Below are positions 8,264 to 16,865 of a stretch of 64,000 bases of DNA, piece by piece. Both the position numbers and the translations under genes were made by a program. A model generated the notes under the pieces. The model saw only the letters and a program-made list of their open reading frames with translations, had not been told where the DNA came from and searched no databases. Origin of the DNA: Bradyrhizobium sp. 195 (GTDB taxonomy: Bacteria; Pseudomonadota; Alphaproteobacteria; Rhizobiales; Xanthobacteraceae); the NCBI RefSeq assembly GCF_023101665.1, contig NZ_CP082161.1:1922001-1986000 (forward strand). Direction: 5' to 3'. Position 1 is the stretch's first letter. Each line of letters opens with the position of its first letter.

Positions 8264-10189
8264 ATGAACGCCAATCTGCGCAATTTCGCCCTCTGGGTCA
8301 TCATTGTTTTGCTGCTGTTGGCGTTGTTCACGCTCTTCCAGAATCCGGGTCAGCGGGCCTCCTCGCAGGACATCGCCTTCTCGCAGCTCCTGAGCGAGGT
8401 TGACCGCGGCAATGTGCGCGACGTCGTGATCCAGGGCCCCGACATTCACGGCACCTTCACCAACGGCTCCAGCTTCCAGACCTATGCGCCGAGCGACCCG
8501 ACGCTGGTGAAGCGCCTGTACGACAGCAAGGTCCAGATCACCGCGAAGCCGCCGGGCGACAACGTGCCGTGGTTCGTCTCGCTGCTGGTCTCCTGGCTGC
8601 CGTTCATCGCGCTGATCGGCGTGTGGATCTTCCTGTCGCGGCAGATGCAGGGCGGCGCTGGCAAGGCGATGGGCTTTGGCAAGTCGCGCGCCAAGATGCT
8701 GACTGAGGCGCATGGCCGCGTCACCTTCGAGGACGTCGCCGGCGTCGACGAAGCCAAGCAGGACCTGCAGGAGATCGTCGAATTCCTCCGCGACCCCGGC
8801 AAATTCCAGCGCCTCGGCGGCCGCATTCCGCGCGGCGTGCTGCTGGTCGGTCCTCCCGGCACCGGTAAGACCCTGATCGCGCGTGCGGTCGCGGGCGAAG
8901 CCAACGTGCCGTTCTTCACCATTTCGGGTTCGGACTTCGTCGAGATGTTCGTCGGCGTTGGCGCCTCCCGTGTGCGCGACATGTTCGAGCAGGCCAAGAA
9001 GAACGCGCCGTGCATCATCTTCATCGACGAAATCGACGCGGTCGGTCGCCACCGTGGCGCCGGTCTCGGCGGCGGCAATGACGAGCGCGAGCAGACGCTG
9101 AACCAGTTGCTGGTCGAGATGGACGGCTTCGAGGCGAACGAGGGCGTGATCCTGATCGCCGCCACCAACCGCCCTGATGTGCTCGATCCCGCGCTGCTGC
9201 GTCCGGGCCGCTTCGACCGTCAGGTCGTCGTGCCGAACCCCGACGTCGTCGGCCGCGAGCAGATCCTCAAGGTGCACGTCCGTAAGGTTCCGCTGGCGCC
9301 GGATATCAACCTCAAGACCATCGCGCGCGGCACGCCGGGCTTCTCCGGCGCCGATCTGATGAACCTCGTCAACGAAGCTGCGCTCACGGCTGCCCGCCGC
9401 AACAAGCGGATGGTGACTCAGGCCGAGTTCGAGGAGGCCAAGGACAAGGTGATGATGGGCGCCGAGCGCAAATCGCTCGTCATGACCGAGGAAGAGAAGC
9501 TGCTGACGGCCTATCACGAGGGTGGCCACGCCATCGTCGGCCTCAACGTCGTCGCGACCGACCCGATCCACAAGGCGACGATCATTCCGCGCGGCCGTGC
9601 GCTGGGCATGGTCATGCAGCTGCCCGAGCGTGACAAGCTGTCGATGTCGCTGGAGCAGATGACCTCGCGGCTCGCGATCATGATGGGCGGCCGTGTCGCC
9701 GAAGAGCTGATCTTCGGCCGCGAGAAGGTGACCTCGGGTGCGTCCTCCGACATCGAGCAGGCCACGCGTCTGGCCCGGATGATGGTGACGCGCTGGGGCC
9801 TGTCCGAGGCGCTCGGCACCGTGTCCTATGGCGAAAACCAGGACGAGGTTTTCCTCGGCATGTCGGTGTCGCGCACCCAGAACGCATCGGAGGCGACGGT
9901 CCAGAAGATCGACACCGAGATACGGCGTTTCGTGGAAGAGGGCTATAACGAAGCGACGCGTATTCTCACCGAGAAGCGCGCCGATCTTGAAGCTCTCGCC
10001 AAGGGCCTGCTCGAGTTCGAGACGCTGAGCGGCGATGAGATCGTCGATCTGCTCAAGGGCAAGAAGCCGAACCGCGAATCCGTGCTCGAGCCGACCACGC
10101 CGCGCGCCTCCGCAGTGCCCCCGGCCGGTAAGTCGCCGCGCCCGCGGCCCGATGCGGATCCCGGCCTGGAGCCGCAGCCGCAGGCGTAA
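8264..10189 (+). CDS. ftsH: ATP-dependent zinc metalloprotease FtsH
   Basis: FtsH is the membrane-anchored AAA+ protease that degrades misfolded membrane proteins and short-lived regulators. The 641-residue protein has two N-terminal transmembrane helices (about 7-25 and 105-125) around a small periplasmic domain. It shows Walker A GPPGTGKT at 196-203, Walker [10 protein letters not shown], and a second region of homology ([20 protein letters not shown]). The zinc site HEGGH is at 418-422. Length and motifs are normal for the family. A strong terminator follows 23 bp after the stop. Confidence 0.98.
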   Translation: MNANLRNFALWVIIVLLLLALFTLFQNPGQRASSQDIAFSQLLSEVDRGNVRDVVIQGPDIHGTFTNGSSFQTYAPSDPTLVKRLYDSKVQITAKPPGDNVPWFVSLLVSWLPFIALIGVWIFLSRQMQGGAGKAMGFGKSRAKMLTEAHGRVTFEDVAGVDEAKQDLQEIVEFLRDPGKFQRLGGRIPRGVLLVGPPGTGKTLIARAVAGEANVPFFTISGSDFVEMFVGVGASRVRDMFEQAKKNAPCIIFIDEIDAVGRHRGAGLGGGNDEREQTLNQLLVEMDGFEANEGVILIAATNRPDVLDPALLRPGRFDRQVVVPNPDVVGREQILKVHVRKVPLAPDINLKTIARGTPGFSGADLMNLVNEAALTAARRNKRMVTQAEFEEAKDKVMMGAERKSLVMTEEEKLLTAYHEGGHAIVGLNVVATDPIHKATIIPRGRALGMVMQLPERDKLSMSLEQMTSRLAIMMGGRVAEELIFGREKVTSGASSDIEQATRLARMMVTRWGLSEALGTVSYGENQDEVFLGMSVSRTQNASEATVQKIDTEIRRFVEEGYNEATRILTEKRADLEALAKGLLEFETLSGDEIVDLLKGKKPNRESVLEPTTPRASAVPPAGKSPRPRPDADPGLEPQPQA

Positions 10190-10212
10190 TCGCGGGGCGA
10201 CAGATGAGATTG

Positions 10213-10241
10213 AAAAACGCGGCGGAAACGCCGCGTTTTTT
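10213..10241 (+). terminator. Rho-independent terminator after ftsH
   Basis: A perfect 12-bp stem AAAAACGCGGCG (10213-10224) / CGCCGCGTTTTT (10229-10240) with a GAAA tetraloop ends in a T run. It also rules out an ATG at 10204 as the start of the next gene. Confidence 0.92.
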
Positions 10242-10362
10242 GTTGGCGGTGTTTGCAGGCGCGAGAGGGCGTCCTGTACGCGCCGTGATAGCAAGTATCT
10301 CTTCACAGCCCCAAGAGGTTGTCCTAGAAACTGGACAGCCGGGACGTATGAGGGCATGTGCC

Positions 10363-11679
10363 ATGAGTTGGGGAGCGCTCTGCAAGCCGCGCGCTCGCGG
10401 CAGGCTTTTTCTGGCTGTCATTCTCGTCTTGGCGATATCGACGCGGCCGTCATACGCACAGGAGGCCCGCGGTTCGGCGGACGCGGCTGCCGCAAGGGAA
10501 GCTGGACCGGTGTTTTCGGACAGCGGCCCCGACGCGGCGGCATATGGCGCGGCGTTGGGCTATGCGGTCGGCTCGCGCGGGACCGCCACCGAACGCGACA
10601 AACTCGTCGGGGTCTACAGCCATTTCGACGAGCTCTACCCGTCGCGTGTGATACGGCGCGCGGCGACACCTTGGCAGTTCAAGCGCGCACCAGAGCCGAC
10701 CATCGCCTACAGTTTCGGCCCGGACCGGCTGACCATTGCCGATTACCTCAAGCGCAACCCGGTGACGGGGCTCCTGATCGCCCGGGACGACACGATCCTG
10801 TACGAGCACTATCAATATGCGCGGACCGACCGCGACCGCTTTCTCTCGCAGTCCATGGCCAAGACCATGGTGGCCATGCTGATCGGCATCGCGGTCTCTG
10901 AAGGCCGGATCAAGTCGATCGACGACCTCGTCTCGACCTATGTCTCCGGTCTTGCAGGAACGGAATACGGAAACACATCGATCCGCGCCTTGCTCAACAT
11001 GGCCTCGGGCGTGGAGTTTTCCGAAGTTTATGACGGGCACGACGACATCGCCCGGCTCGGGCGAGCCTTGTTCGTCGGAGAGGCGAAAGATCCCGCCGCC
11101 ACCATCGCGCAATTCAACACGCGCGGCGCGCCGCCGAATACCAGATGGCACTATGCCAGCGTGGAAACCGAGATCCTTGGCTTGGTGCTGCGGTCCGCCA
11201 CGGCTACTTCGGTTGCCGACTATCTCCACGACAGGATTTGGGATGCGATCGGCACGGAAGCCGACGCCTCATGGGCGATCGACGGCAGTGGGCAGGAGAT
11301 TGCTTTCTGCTGCGTCAACGCAACCTTGCGCGACTATGCACGCTTCGCCCGGTTGCTCGCGCATGACGGCGCCTGGGAAGGTCGCCAGTTGATTCCGCGG
11401 CAATGGCTCTTGGATGCCACGACCGTCAGGTCGGCTGATGGTCATCTCGCGCCGGGCGTGGCCACATCCTATTTCGGCTACGGCTATCAGGTCTGGCTTC
11501 TTCCTGGCGAGCAGCGGAGATTTGCCCTGCTCGGGATTCGCGGGCAGATCATACTGGTCGATCCGGCCTCGAAACTCGTCATGGTGCACACGGCCGTCCG
11601 CCCAACACCGTCCGAGCCGGGAGCCCTGAGAGAGCCGCTGGCGTTGTGGTTCGCGGTGCTTCAGCAGCTTGGGAAATGA
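10363..11679 (+). CDS. Secreted serine hydrolase, beta-lactamase/penicillin-binding-protein-like family
   Basis: The product belongs to the class C beta-lactamase-like serine hydrolases (esterases, D-aminopeptidases and related enzymes). A signal peptide is visible (LFLAVILVLAISTRPSYAQ). The S-x-x-K nucleophile motif is present as SMAK within FLSQSMAKTMVAML. A YAS triad stands in the Y-x-N position, and an HTAVR stretch near the C-terminus replaces KTG. The ATG at 10363 has an AGGG box eight bases upstream; ATG 10348 is an alternative. A longer frame from 10204 overlaps the ftsH terminator. The substrate is unknown. The gene ends convergently with the first RTX-like gene. Confidence 0.75.
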   Translation: MSWGALCKPRARGRLFLAVILVLAISTRPSYAQEARGSADAAAAREAGPVFSDSGPDAAAYGAALGYAVGSRGTATERDKLVGVYSHFDELYPSRVIRRAATPWQFKRAPEPTIAYSFGPDRLTIADYLKRNPVTGLLIARDDTILYEHYQYARTDRDRFLSQSMAKTMVAMLIGIAVSEGRIKSIDDLVSTYVSGLAGTEYGNTSIRALLNMASGVEFSEVYDGHDDIARLGRALFVGEAKDPAATIAQFNTRGAPPNTRWHYASVETEILGLVLRSATATSVADYLHDRIWDAIGTEADASWAIDGSGQEIAFCCVNATLRDYARFARLLAHDGAWEGRQLIPRQWLLDATTVRSADGHLAPGVATSYFGYGYQVWLLPGEQRRFALLGIRGQIILVDPASKLVMVHTAVRPTPSEPGALREPLALWFAVLQQLGK

Positions 11680-11688
11680 TGATCCGCG

Positions 11689-11715
11689 TCTCGCCCCGCT
11701 GCAGACGGGGCGAGA
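11689..11715. terminator. Hairpin between convergent genes, possible bidirectional terminator
   Basis: TCTCGCCCCG (11689-11698) pairs perfectly with CGGGGCGAGA (11706-11715) around a 7-base loop. It lies between the serine hydrolase stop and the stop of the minus-strand RTX-like gene. Neither side has a long T run. Confidence 0.5.
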
Positions 11716-11738
11716 TCGTTGCTCCCAGAGCAACTTGC

Positions 11739-12944
11739 TCAGATGAGGAAGTCGGTCGCGTGCAAGTTCGCCGCGTTGACGCCGTCGAGCGTGATGGAAT
11801 CGTTCGCCGACAGATGGATCACGGCGTCGCCGGCGGCATTGTCGCTGATCAGGCTCGACAGCGCCGTCCAGTCCGCAAACCCGTAGTCGTGCAGGTTGAT
11901 CAGATCGCGCTCCGTCACGATGCTGCCGACCGCCTTGTTGCCCTGATCGAAGTCGGTGATCAGGTCATTGCCGGAGCCGGTGTTGAAGACGAAGGTGTCG
12001 CTGTTTCCTCCGCCCGAAAGCTGATCATCGCCGGTGCCGCCGTTGAGGATATCCCTGCCGCCGGTGATCGAGCCCGGCGTTGCGGGGGCATAGTTCGCGG
12101 CATCTCCATAGAGGTGATCGTTGGTCCCCCCGCCGGTGAGAATATCGTTACCGCCTTGTGCATTGCCGGACATGGTCCGCGCATCGCCGAAGAGCTCCGG
12201 GTGCGCAAACTGGACGGTGTCGATGCCATCGAACGCGAGTGTGAGAATGTCATCTCCCCCTTGGGCATTGTCGGTCAGCGCCGTCACCGAATCCCCGTAG
12301 CCGAATCCGCCTGTCATGGCGACGTCAGTGCCGAAGGTGAAGGTGATGTTGTCGTTGCCGCCATGCGCATCGCCGCCGATGGAGCCGATGGCATCGCCAC
12401 TGGCCTTCGCAAAGCCCTGCAGGGTGTCCACGTCGATGTCGATCGTGTCATTGCCGCCCTGGGCCGTGCCGCTCATGGAACCTCCGGCATCGCCGGCGTA
12501 CACGTGGTCGTAGCTTCGCCAGCCCACAGCGCCCGTGATGGTGTCACTGCCGCCGTGCGAGTTGCCCGACATGTCGCCGGCGACATCGCCGAAAACGTGC
12601 ACGTCGGTGTACAACGAGTCGGCCTGGACATTGATCGTGTCGTTGCCGCCCCTGGCGTCGTCGGTCATCGCCTGGGCATCGCCGACGACGAGGAAGGCGT
12701 TCCAGCCGAAATTCTGATTGACGGTCAGGGTGTCGTTGCCGCCGCGAGACTGGCCATGCAACGTCGTGTTGGCGTCACCAAAGATCGTGACCTCTGTTTC
12801 GGGCTGGGTGACGGTTGCCGTTACGGTGTCGTTGCCGCCCCAGGCATCCGTCGTGGTTGGAAAGTCCGGATCTCCGTAGAGGGTTTCGATTTGGCCAAAC
12901 TGGTCGAGCAGGACGTCGATGGTGTCGTTGGGTAGATATTTCAT
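11739..12944 (-). CDS. RTX-like repeat protein, copy A (about 32-residue GGNDT repeats)
   Basis: This 401-residue acidic protein has no signal peptide and is built almost entirely of repeats. GGNDT-type motifs start near residues 36, 68, 99, 131, 163, 195, 229, 264 and 296, a period of about 32, each preceded by a GDA...G.A stretch. Near residues 301-325 are canonical hemolysin-type calcium-binding nonapeptides (NGGTGDDQLSGGGNSD). The C-terminus (HLSANDSITLDGVNAANLHATDFLI region) resembles uncleaved type I secretion signals. I infer an extracellular calcium-binding protein exported by a type I system; no HlyB/HlyD-type genes are nearby. Function is unknown. It is the downstream member of a tandem duplicate with 13091-14293. 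Confidence 0.75.
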   Translation of the reverse strand: MKYLPNDTIDVLLDQFGQIETLYGDPDFPTTTDAWGGNDTVTATVTQPETEVTIFGDANTTLHGQSRGGNDTLTVNQNFGWNAFLVVGDAQAMTDDARGGNDTINVQADSLYTDVHVFGDVAGDMSGNSHGGSDTITGAVGWRSYDHVYAGDAGGSMSGTAQGGNDTIDIDVDTLQGFAKASGDAIGSIGGDAHGGNDNITFTFGTDVAMTGGFGYGDSVTALTDNAQGGDDILTLAFDGIDTVQFAHPELFGDARTMSGNAQGGNDILTGGGTNDHLYGDAANYAPATPGSITGGRDILNGGTGDDQLSGGGNSDTFVFNTGSGNDLITDFDQGNKAVGSIVTERDLINLHDYGFADWTALSSLISDNAAGDAVIHLSANDSITLDGVNAANLHATDFLI

Positions 12945-13090
12945 GGCGTAATTCCCATTTCATTGCTGGAATTCGAGACAGAGTTGGATCGCGGCAAGTT
13001 CCGCTGCGCCGCGCGGCGACGCTCGTCGTCGCGCGGTCAATCGCGATGTCGCCTCGCGTCGCGGGGCGACGTCGCTCTTGCTCTGTTTCC

Positions 13091-14293
13091 TCAGATGATG
13101 AAGTCGGTCGAATGCAGGTTCGCTGCCTGAATCCCGTCCAGCGTGATCGAATCGTTGGCGGAGAGATGGATCACGGCATCGCCGGCGGTGTTGTCGCTGA
13201 TCAGTTTCGACAGCGCCGTCCAGTCTGCAAAGCCGTAGTCCTGCACGTCGATCAGATCGTGTTCCACCGCGGTGCTGCCGACGGCCTTGTTGCCCTGATC
13301 GAAGTCGACGATCGTGTCGTTGCCGGAGCCGGTGTTGAAGGCGAAGAAGTCGCTGTTTCCGCCGCCCCACATCCGGTCGTCTCCGGCTCCGCCGTTCAGC
13401 GTGTCGGCGCCGCCGGTGATCGAGCCTGGTGCCGCCGGTTCATAGATCCGCGCATCGCCATACATGAAATCGCGGCCCGCGCCGCCATTGAGGATGTCGT
13501 TGCCGCCATGGGAATTGCCCACCATGGTCGGCGCGTCGCCGTACATCTGCGAGCCGGCATCCGTATACTGGCCGTCGAGCTTGACGGTGAGCACATCGTC
13601 GCCGCCCTGGGCGAGATCCATCAGGGATGTCGCCGAATCCCCGAACAAGGCTCCGGCCGAGATGGCGCTGTCCCCGTTCAAGGTTACGGTCAGGTTGTCG
13701 TTGCCGCCATGCGCGAGACCTCTCAGGGAACCGATGGCATCGCCGCTGACAGTCGCCCCGCCGTCCGTCGTGAGCACGCTGACATCGAGCGTGTCATTGC
13801 CGCCGTGCGCGGTGTCCATCATGGAACCGCCGGCATCGCCGGCGAACAGGTTGGCGCCGCCGCGCCACGCGACTGAGCCTGTCATGTCGTCATGGCCGCC
13901 CTGCGCATTGCCGGACATGTCGCCTGCGACATCGCCGAAGGCCGAGATCGTCGTGTAGACGGTGCGGCCGGCATCCGCGACGATGGTGTCGTTGCCGCCC
14001 TTGGCGTCATCGATCATCGACTGGGTATCGCCGACCACGACGGCGGTGTCCCAGCCGCCGTCGATCGCGGCGATCAGCGTGTCGTTTCCGCCCTGGGAGT
14101 GGCCAAGCAGCATCGTGTTGTCGTCGCCGAAGATCGTGAGCTTTGCATTGAGCGCAGCGACGGTGGCCGTCACGGTGTCGTTGCCGCCTACGACGTCGGT
14201 GGATGCCGGAAAGCCGGGATCTCCATATACGGTCGCGATTTGGCCAAATTGGTCGAGCGTGACGTCGAACGTATCGTTCGGCAGATGCTGCAT
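13091..14293 (-). CDS. RTX-like repeat protein, copy B (paralogue of the downstream gene)
   Basis: This 400-residue protein matches the adjacent copy along its whole length. It has the same N-terminal LPNDT...LDQFGQI block, the same about 32-residue GGNDT repeats, one canonical nonapeptide cluster (NGGAGDDRMWGGGNSDFF) and a nearly identical C-terminal tail ending HSTDFII. A GGGAG ribosome site lies seven bases before the ATG. The leader sequence just before the start is also shared with the other copy, which indicates a tandem duplication that included the translation signal. Divergence is concentrated in the variable part of each repeat. Secretion and calcium binding are inferred from family features. 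Confidence 0.75.
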   Translation of the reverse strand: MQHLPNDTFDVTLDQFGQIATVYGDPGFPASTDVVGGNDTVTATVAALNAKLTIFGDDNTMLLGHSQGGNDTLIAAIDGGWDTAVVVGDTQSMIDDAKGGNDTIVADAGRTVYTTISAFGDVAGDMSGNAQGGHDDMTGSVAWRGGANLFAGDAGGSMMDTAHGGNDTLDVSVLTTDGGATVSGDAIGSLRGLAHGGNDNLTVTLNGDSAISAGALFGDSATSLMDLAQGGDDVLTVKLDGQYTDAGSQMYGDAPTMVGNSHGGNDILNGGAGRDFMYGDARIYEPAAPGSITGGADTLNGGAGDDRMWGGGNSDFFAFNTGSGNDTIVDFDQGNKAVGSTAVEHDLIDVQDYGFADWTALSKLISDNTAGDAVIHLSANDSITLDGIQAANLHSTDFII

Positions 14294-14726
14294 GGCGTAA
14301 CTCCCATTTCATTGTCGGAAGCGCGCCTGACGCCTGCAGTTTTTTTGCAAGTCGCGTTGTTGACCACGCTTCACCGGGAGAAATCTACCTTTGGTAGATG
14401 GCGGAGATTTGTAGGAAATCGGGAGAGAGTTTGATTGCCTGCATGGAGCTGCGGCGGTCCTTGCCCGGTTCCAGTTCGTCGCGCAGCACGGCGCGACAAC
14501 TTGATCATGATGACACTCGCTGCAGCGACGTTCCCACTTCGATAGCGTCGCGGCACTTCAAGTGTGGCGCGCGTTCGTCTCATTTGCGCACGCGCCAGAC
14601 GGTCCAGGTCAGGCTTCGACACGGCCTCGATTCGCTCCGGAAAGTCCGGAACTCCGCCGCAGCGATGGGGCAAATGCCAGAAACATTAAAGAAGAACTTA
14701 ACGCTTGCGTCCTACTTTGGCCCGCC
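14294..14726. other. 433-bp divergent intergenic region
   Basis: This segment separates the minus-strand RTX-like gene from the plus-strand membrane protein and should carry both promoters. A small dyad ATCTACC-TTT-GGTAGAT lies at 14383-14399. Open frames of about 100 codons on both strands show no family resemblance or ribosome sites, and I do not call them. Confidence 0.5.
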
Positions 14727-16172
14727 ATGACTGACCAGGCCGTCCATAGCGCGGTTCAACCGTTTTCGGCACGTGCAGTGCTCCCTTGGGCCGTGGGCCT
14801 CAGCGTGTATGGCCTGCTGCTGATCGTCGGGCCGCGGCTGCTCGGTGATCCCGACAGCTATTCTCATATCGAGGTCGGACGCTGGATCATAGCGCATGGC
14901 ACTCTGCCGGAGAGCGATCCCTTTTCGTTTTCGAAGCTTGGCGCGCCCTGGATCACGTTCGAATGGCTCTCGGAAGTCGTCTACGCCGGAGCCTACGCAC
15001 TTTCCGGCTGGCCCGGCGTCGTCGTTGTCGCAGCCGCCGCGATCGCGCTCGCCTTCGGCTTGTTCACCTTCTTCCTGTTGCGTGAGCTTTCGCCAAGCCT
15101 GACGCTGCTCATGGTGATCGCGGCCGTCGTCCTGTTGGCGCCACATATGCTGGCGCGGCCACACGCCCTCGTGCTGCCGGTGATGGTGACCTGGGCGGCT
15201 TCTCTGGTGCGCTGCATGGATCGCGGCGGGCCGCCGCCATACTGGGCGCTGCCGCTGCTGGTCCTGTGGGCCAATCTGCATGGCAGCGTGGTGCTGGCGC
15301 TCGGGCTGATTGGCCCGGCGGTGCTCGAGGCGCTGCTGCGTGAGGAGCGAAGCGAATGGCCGCGCGTGCTCCTGCGGTGGCTGCCATTTGCGGCCCTTGC
15401 CCTCGCCGCGTCCTGCCTGACGCCGCACGGGCCGGAACCGCTGCTGATGCCGCTGACGACGCTCGGCCTCGGCTCCGCGCTCGCCTGGATCGCGGAATGG
15501 CGGCCGCAGGATTTCAGCCATATCGGCGGCTTCGAATTGCTGCTGCTGGCTGGCATCTTTGCGCTGTCGCGCGGCGTGACGCTGCCGGTCGTACGGACGT
15601 TGGTGGTGATCGGCTTGCTCCATTTCGCACTGGCGCAGGTCCGCAATGCGGATCTGCTGGCCATGCTGGCGCCGCTCTATCTGGCGGCGCCCTTGGGCCA
15701 AAAGTTCGGCAAGCGAACCGCGGACGATGCGGAGGGCTGGTCTCGCGGCCTTAGTCTGGCGGCGTTCGGGGTCTTGATCGCAATGAGCGGCGCGGCGCTG
15801 GCGCGCGACATACGGCCGGCTTCCAATATCACCCCCGAGGCTGCGATCGCTCAAGCCGGCCTCGCCAAGACGGGGCGCATCCTCAACGATTACTCCTTCG
15901 GCGGCTATTTGATCTTTGCCGGCATTCCCACCTTTGTCGATGGTCGCGGCGAACTATACGGGGGGCCTTTCATCGACCGCTATAATCGTGCCCTGGCGCT
16001 GGTTGACCTCGCAGATTTTCTCAAGCTGCTCGACGAATACGACATCGGCGCGACGCTGCTCGCGCCGCGGACACCGGCGGTCGCGATGCTGGATCGGCTG
16101 CCCCAGTGGCAACGCGTCTACGGCGACGATGTGGCGGTCGTGCACAAGCGGCGTGATACGCCGCCGAGATAA
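14727..16172 (+). CDS. Polytopic membrane protein with C-terminal soluble domain (GT-C-like), paralogue A
   Basis: This 481-residue protein has about ten predicted transmembrane helices and a soluble C-terminal domain of roughly 110 residues. A first loop carries DPDSYSHIEVGRWI followed by DPFSFSKLGAPWI; acidic residues in that loop recall GT-C glycosyltransferases. ARPH and WANLHG motifs lie between helices, and YSFGGYL...PTFVDGRGELYGG is near the C-terminus. The same motifs recur in the protein at 19655-21145, so the two are paralogues. A lipid-linked sugar transferase role is an inference from topology and neighbours. ATG 14727 places the first helix normally; longer frames add only atypical residues. 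Its stop lies one base from that of the convergent methyltransferase. Confidence 0.65.
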   Translation: MTDQAVHSAVQPFSARAVLPWAVGLSVYGLLLIVGPRLLGDPDSYSHIEVGRWIIAHGTLPESDPFSFSKLGAPWITFEWLSEVVYAGAYALSGWPGVVVVAAAAIALAFGLFTFFLLRELSPSLTLLMVIAAVVLLAPHMLARPHALVLPVMVTWAASLVRCMDRGGPPPYWALPLLVLWANLHGSVVLALGLIGPAVLEALLREERSEWPRVLLRWLPFAALALAASCLTPHGPEPLLMPLTTLGLGSALAWIAEWRPQDFSHIGGFELLLLAGIFALSRGVTLPVVRTLVVIGLLHFALAQVRNADLLAMLAPLYLAAPLGQKFGKRTADDAEGWSRGLSLAAFGVLIAMSGAALARDIRPASNITPEAAIAQAGLAKTGRILNDYSFGGYLIFAGIPTFVDGRGELYGGPFIDRYNRALALVDLADFLKLLDEYDIGATLLAPRTPAVAMLDRLPQWQRVYGDDVAVVHKRRDTPPR

Positions 16173-16173
16173 G

Positions 16174-16857
16174 TCAGGCGGTCCCGAAGGCCGCGTATTG
16201 ACCTCCGAGCGACACGCCGCTCAGGGCATGTTCGAGGCGACGCGCCGGTTTGGTGTCCCAGGGGAGCAGCAGGAAATGGCGGGCGCCGATCTCGCGCAAG
16301 CCGCCCGCGGCCATCAGCTTTCGCGTCGTGCCGGCACCGAGCAAGACGGCGTCCCGGTCGAATTCACAGCGCGAGACGGCAAGGCGTGTCAGCGGATTGT
16401 ACGGATTGTGCTCGATCACGCAGACGAGTCCCCCCGGCCGCACCACCCGCCGCATCTCGGCGATGAAATGCGTCCATTCGGTCGGCACGATATGGTGCAT
16501 CACGCAGATGGCCGTGACCAGATCGAAGCTGGCGTCGTCGAAGGGAAAAGTGCGGCCGTCGAACTCGCGGTAGTCGACCCCGCCGTTGACCGCGCGGGCC
16601 TGCGCCAGGCTGGCCGAAGAGACGTCGATGCCGCTCAAGCGACCGACCATGCCGTGCAGCAGGGGATGAAGGCTGCCGACGCCGCAGCCGACGTCCAGCA
16701 TGTCGGGCCTCGCCGCGTCCAGCCGCTGCGCGATCAGATCGCGCAACAGATCCGCCTTGGCGCGCATGAAGAAATGATGCGGCAAGCCGGAGAAGTCGAT
16801 CGAGGATTGGACAACATCGCGGTAGTTGTCGTGATAACCGTCGAAGAGCTCGCTCAT
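16174..16857 (-). CDS. Class I SAM-dependent methyltransferase
   Basis: This 227-residue protein has the class I methyltransferase fold. Motif I is MLDVGCGVGSLHPLL near residues 53-67, the acidic residue after strand 2 is in SGIDVSSASL, and FPFDDASFDLVTAICVMHHI contains motifs II-III. RRVVRPGGLVCVIEHNPYNP follows, typical of type 11 methyltransferases. The target is unknown. It starts eight bases after the stop of the GtrB-like glycosyltransferase on the same strand, so the two are almost certainly co-transcribed and may act on the same glycan or lipid carrier. Confidence 0.88.
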   Translation of the reverse strand: MSELFDGYHDNYRDVVQSSIDFSGLPHHFFMRAKADLLRDLIAQRLDAARPDMLDVGCGVGSLHPLLHGMVGRLSGIDVSSASLAQARAVNGGVDYREFDGRTFPFDDASFDLVTAICVMHHIVPTEWTHFIAEMRRVVRPGGLVCVIEHNPYNPLTRLAVSRCEFDRDAVLLGAGTTRKLMAAGGLREIGARHFLLLPWDTKPARRLEHALSGVSLGGQYAAFGTA

Positions 16858-16865
16858 GCGCCGGG

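Noticed and set aside
8045..10357. 770-codon antisense open frame opposite ftsH
   Set aside because: It is the antisense shadow of ftsH in GC-rich DNA; the translation is Arg/His/Asp-rich with no domain, whereas FtsH on the plus strand is unambiguous.
10204..10362. Upstream start for the serine hydrolase at 10204
   Set aside because: The segment overlaps the ftsH terminator and would place a non-conserved stretch ahead of a clear signal peptide.
11646..12935. 429-codon plus-strand frame opposite RTX copy A
   Set aside because: The open frame arises from the repetitive GC-rich coding sequence on the other strand; its repeats are the complement of the GGNDT units.
14371..14730. About 100-codon frames on both strands before paralogue A
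   Set aside because: They overlap each other, lack ribosome sites and have unusual composition.
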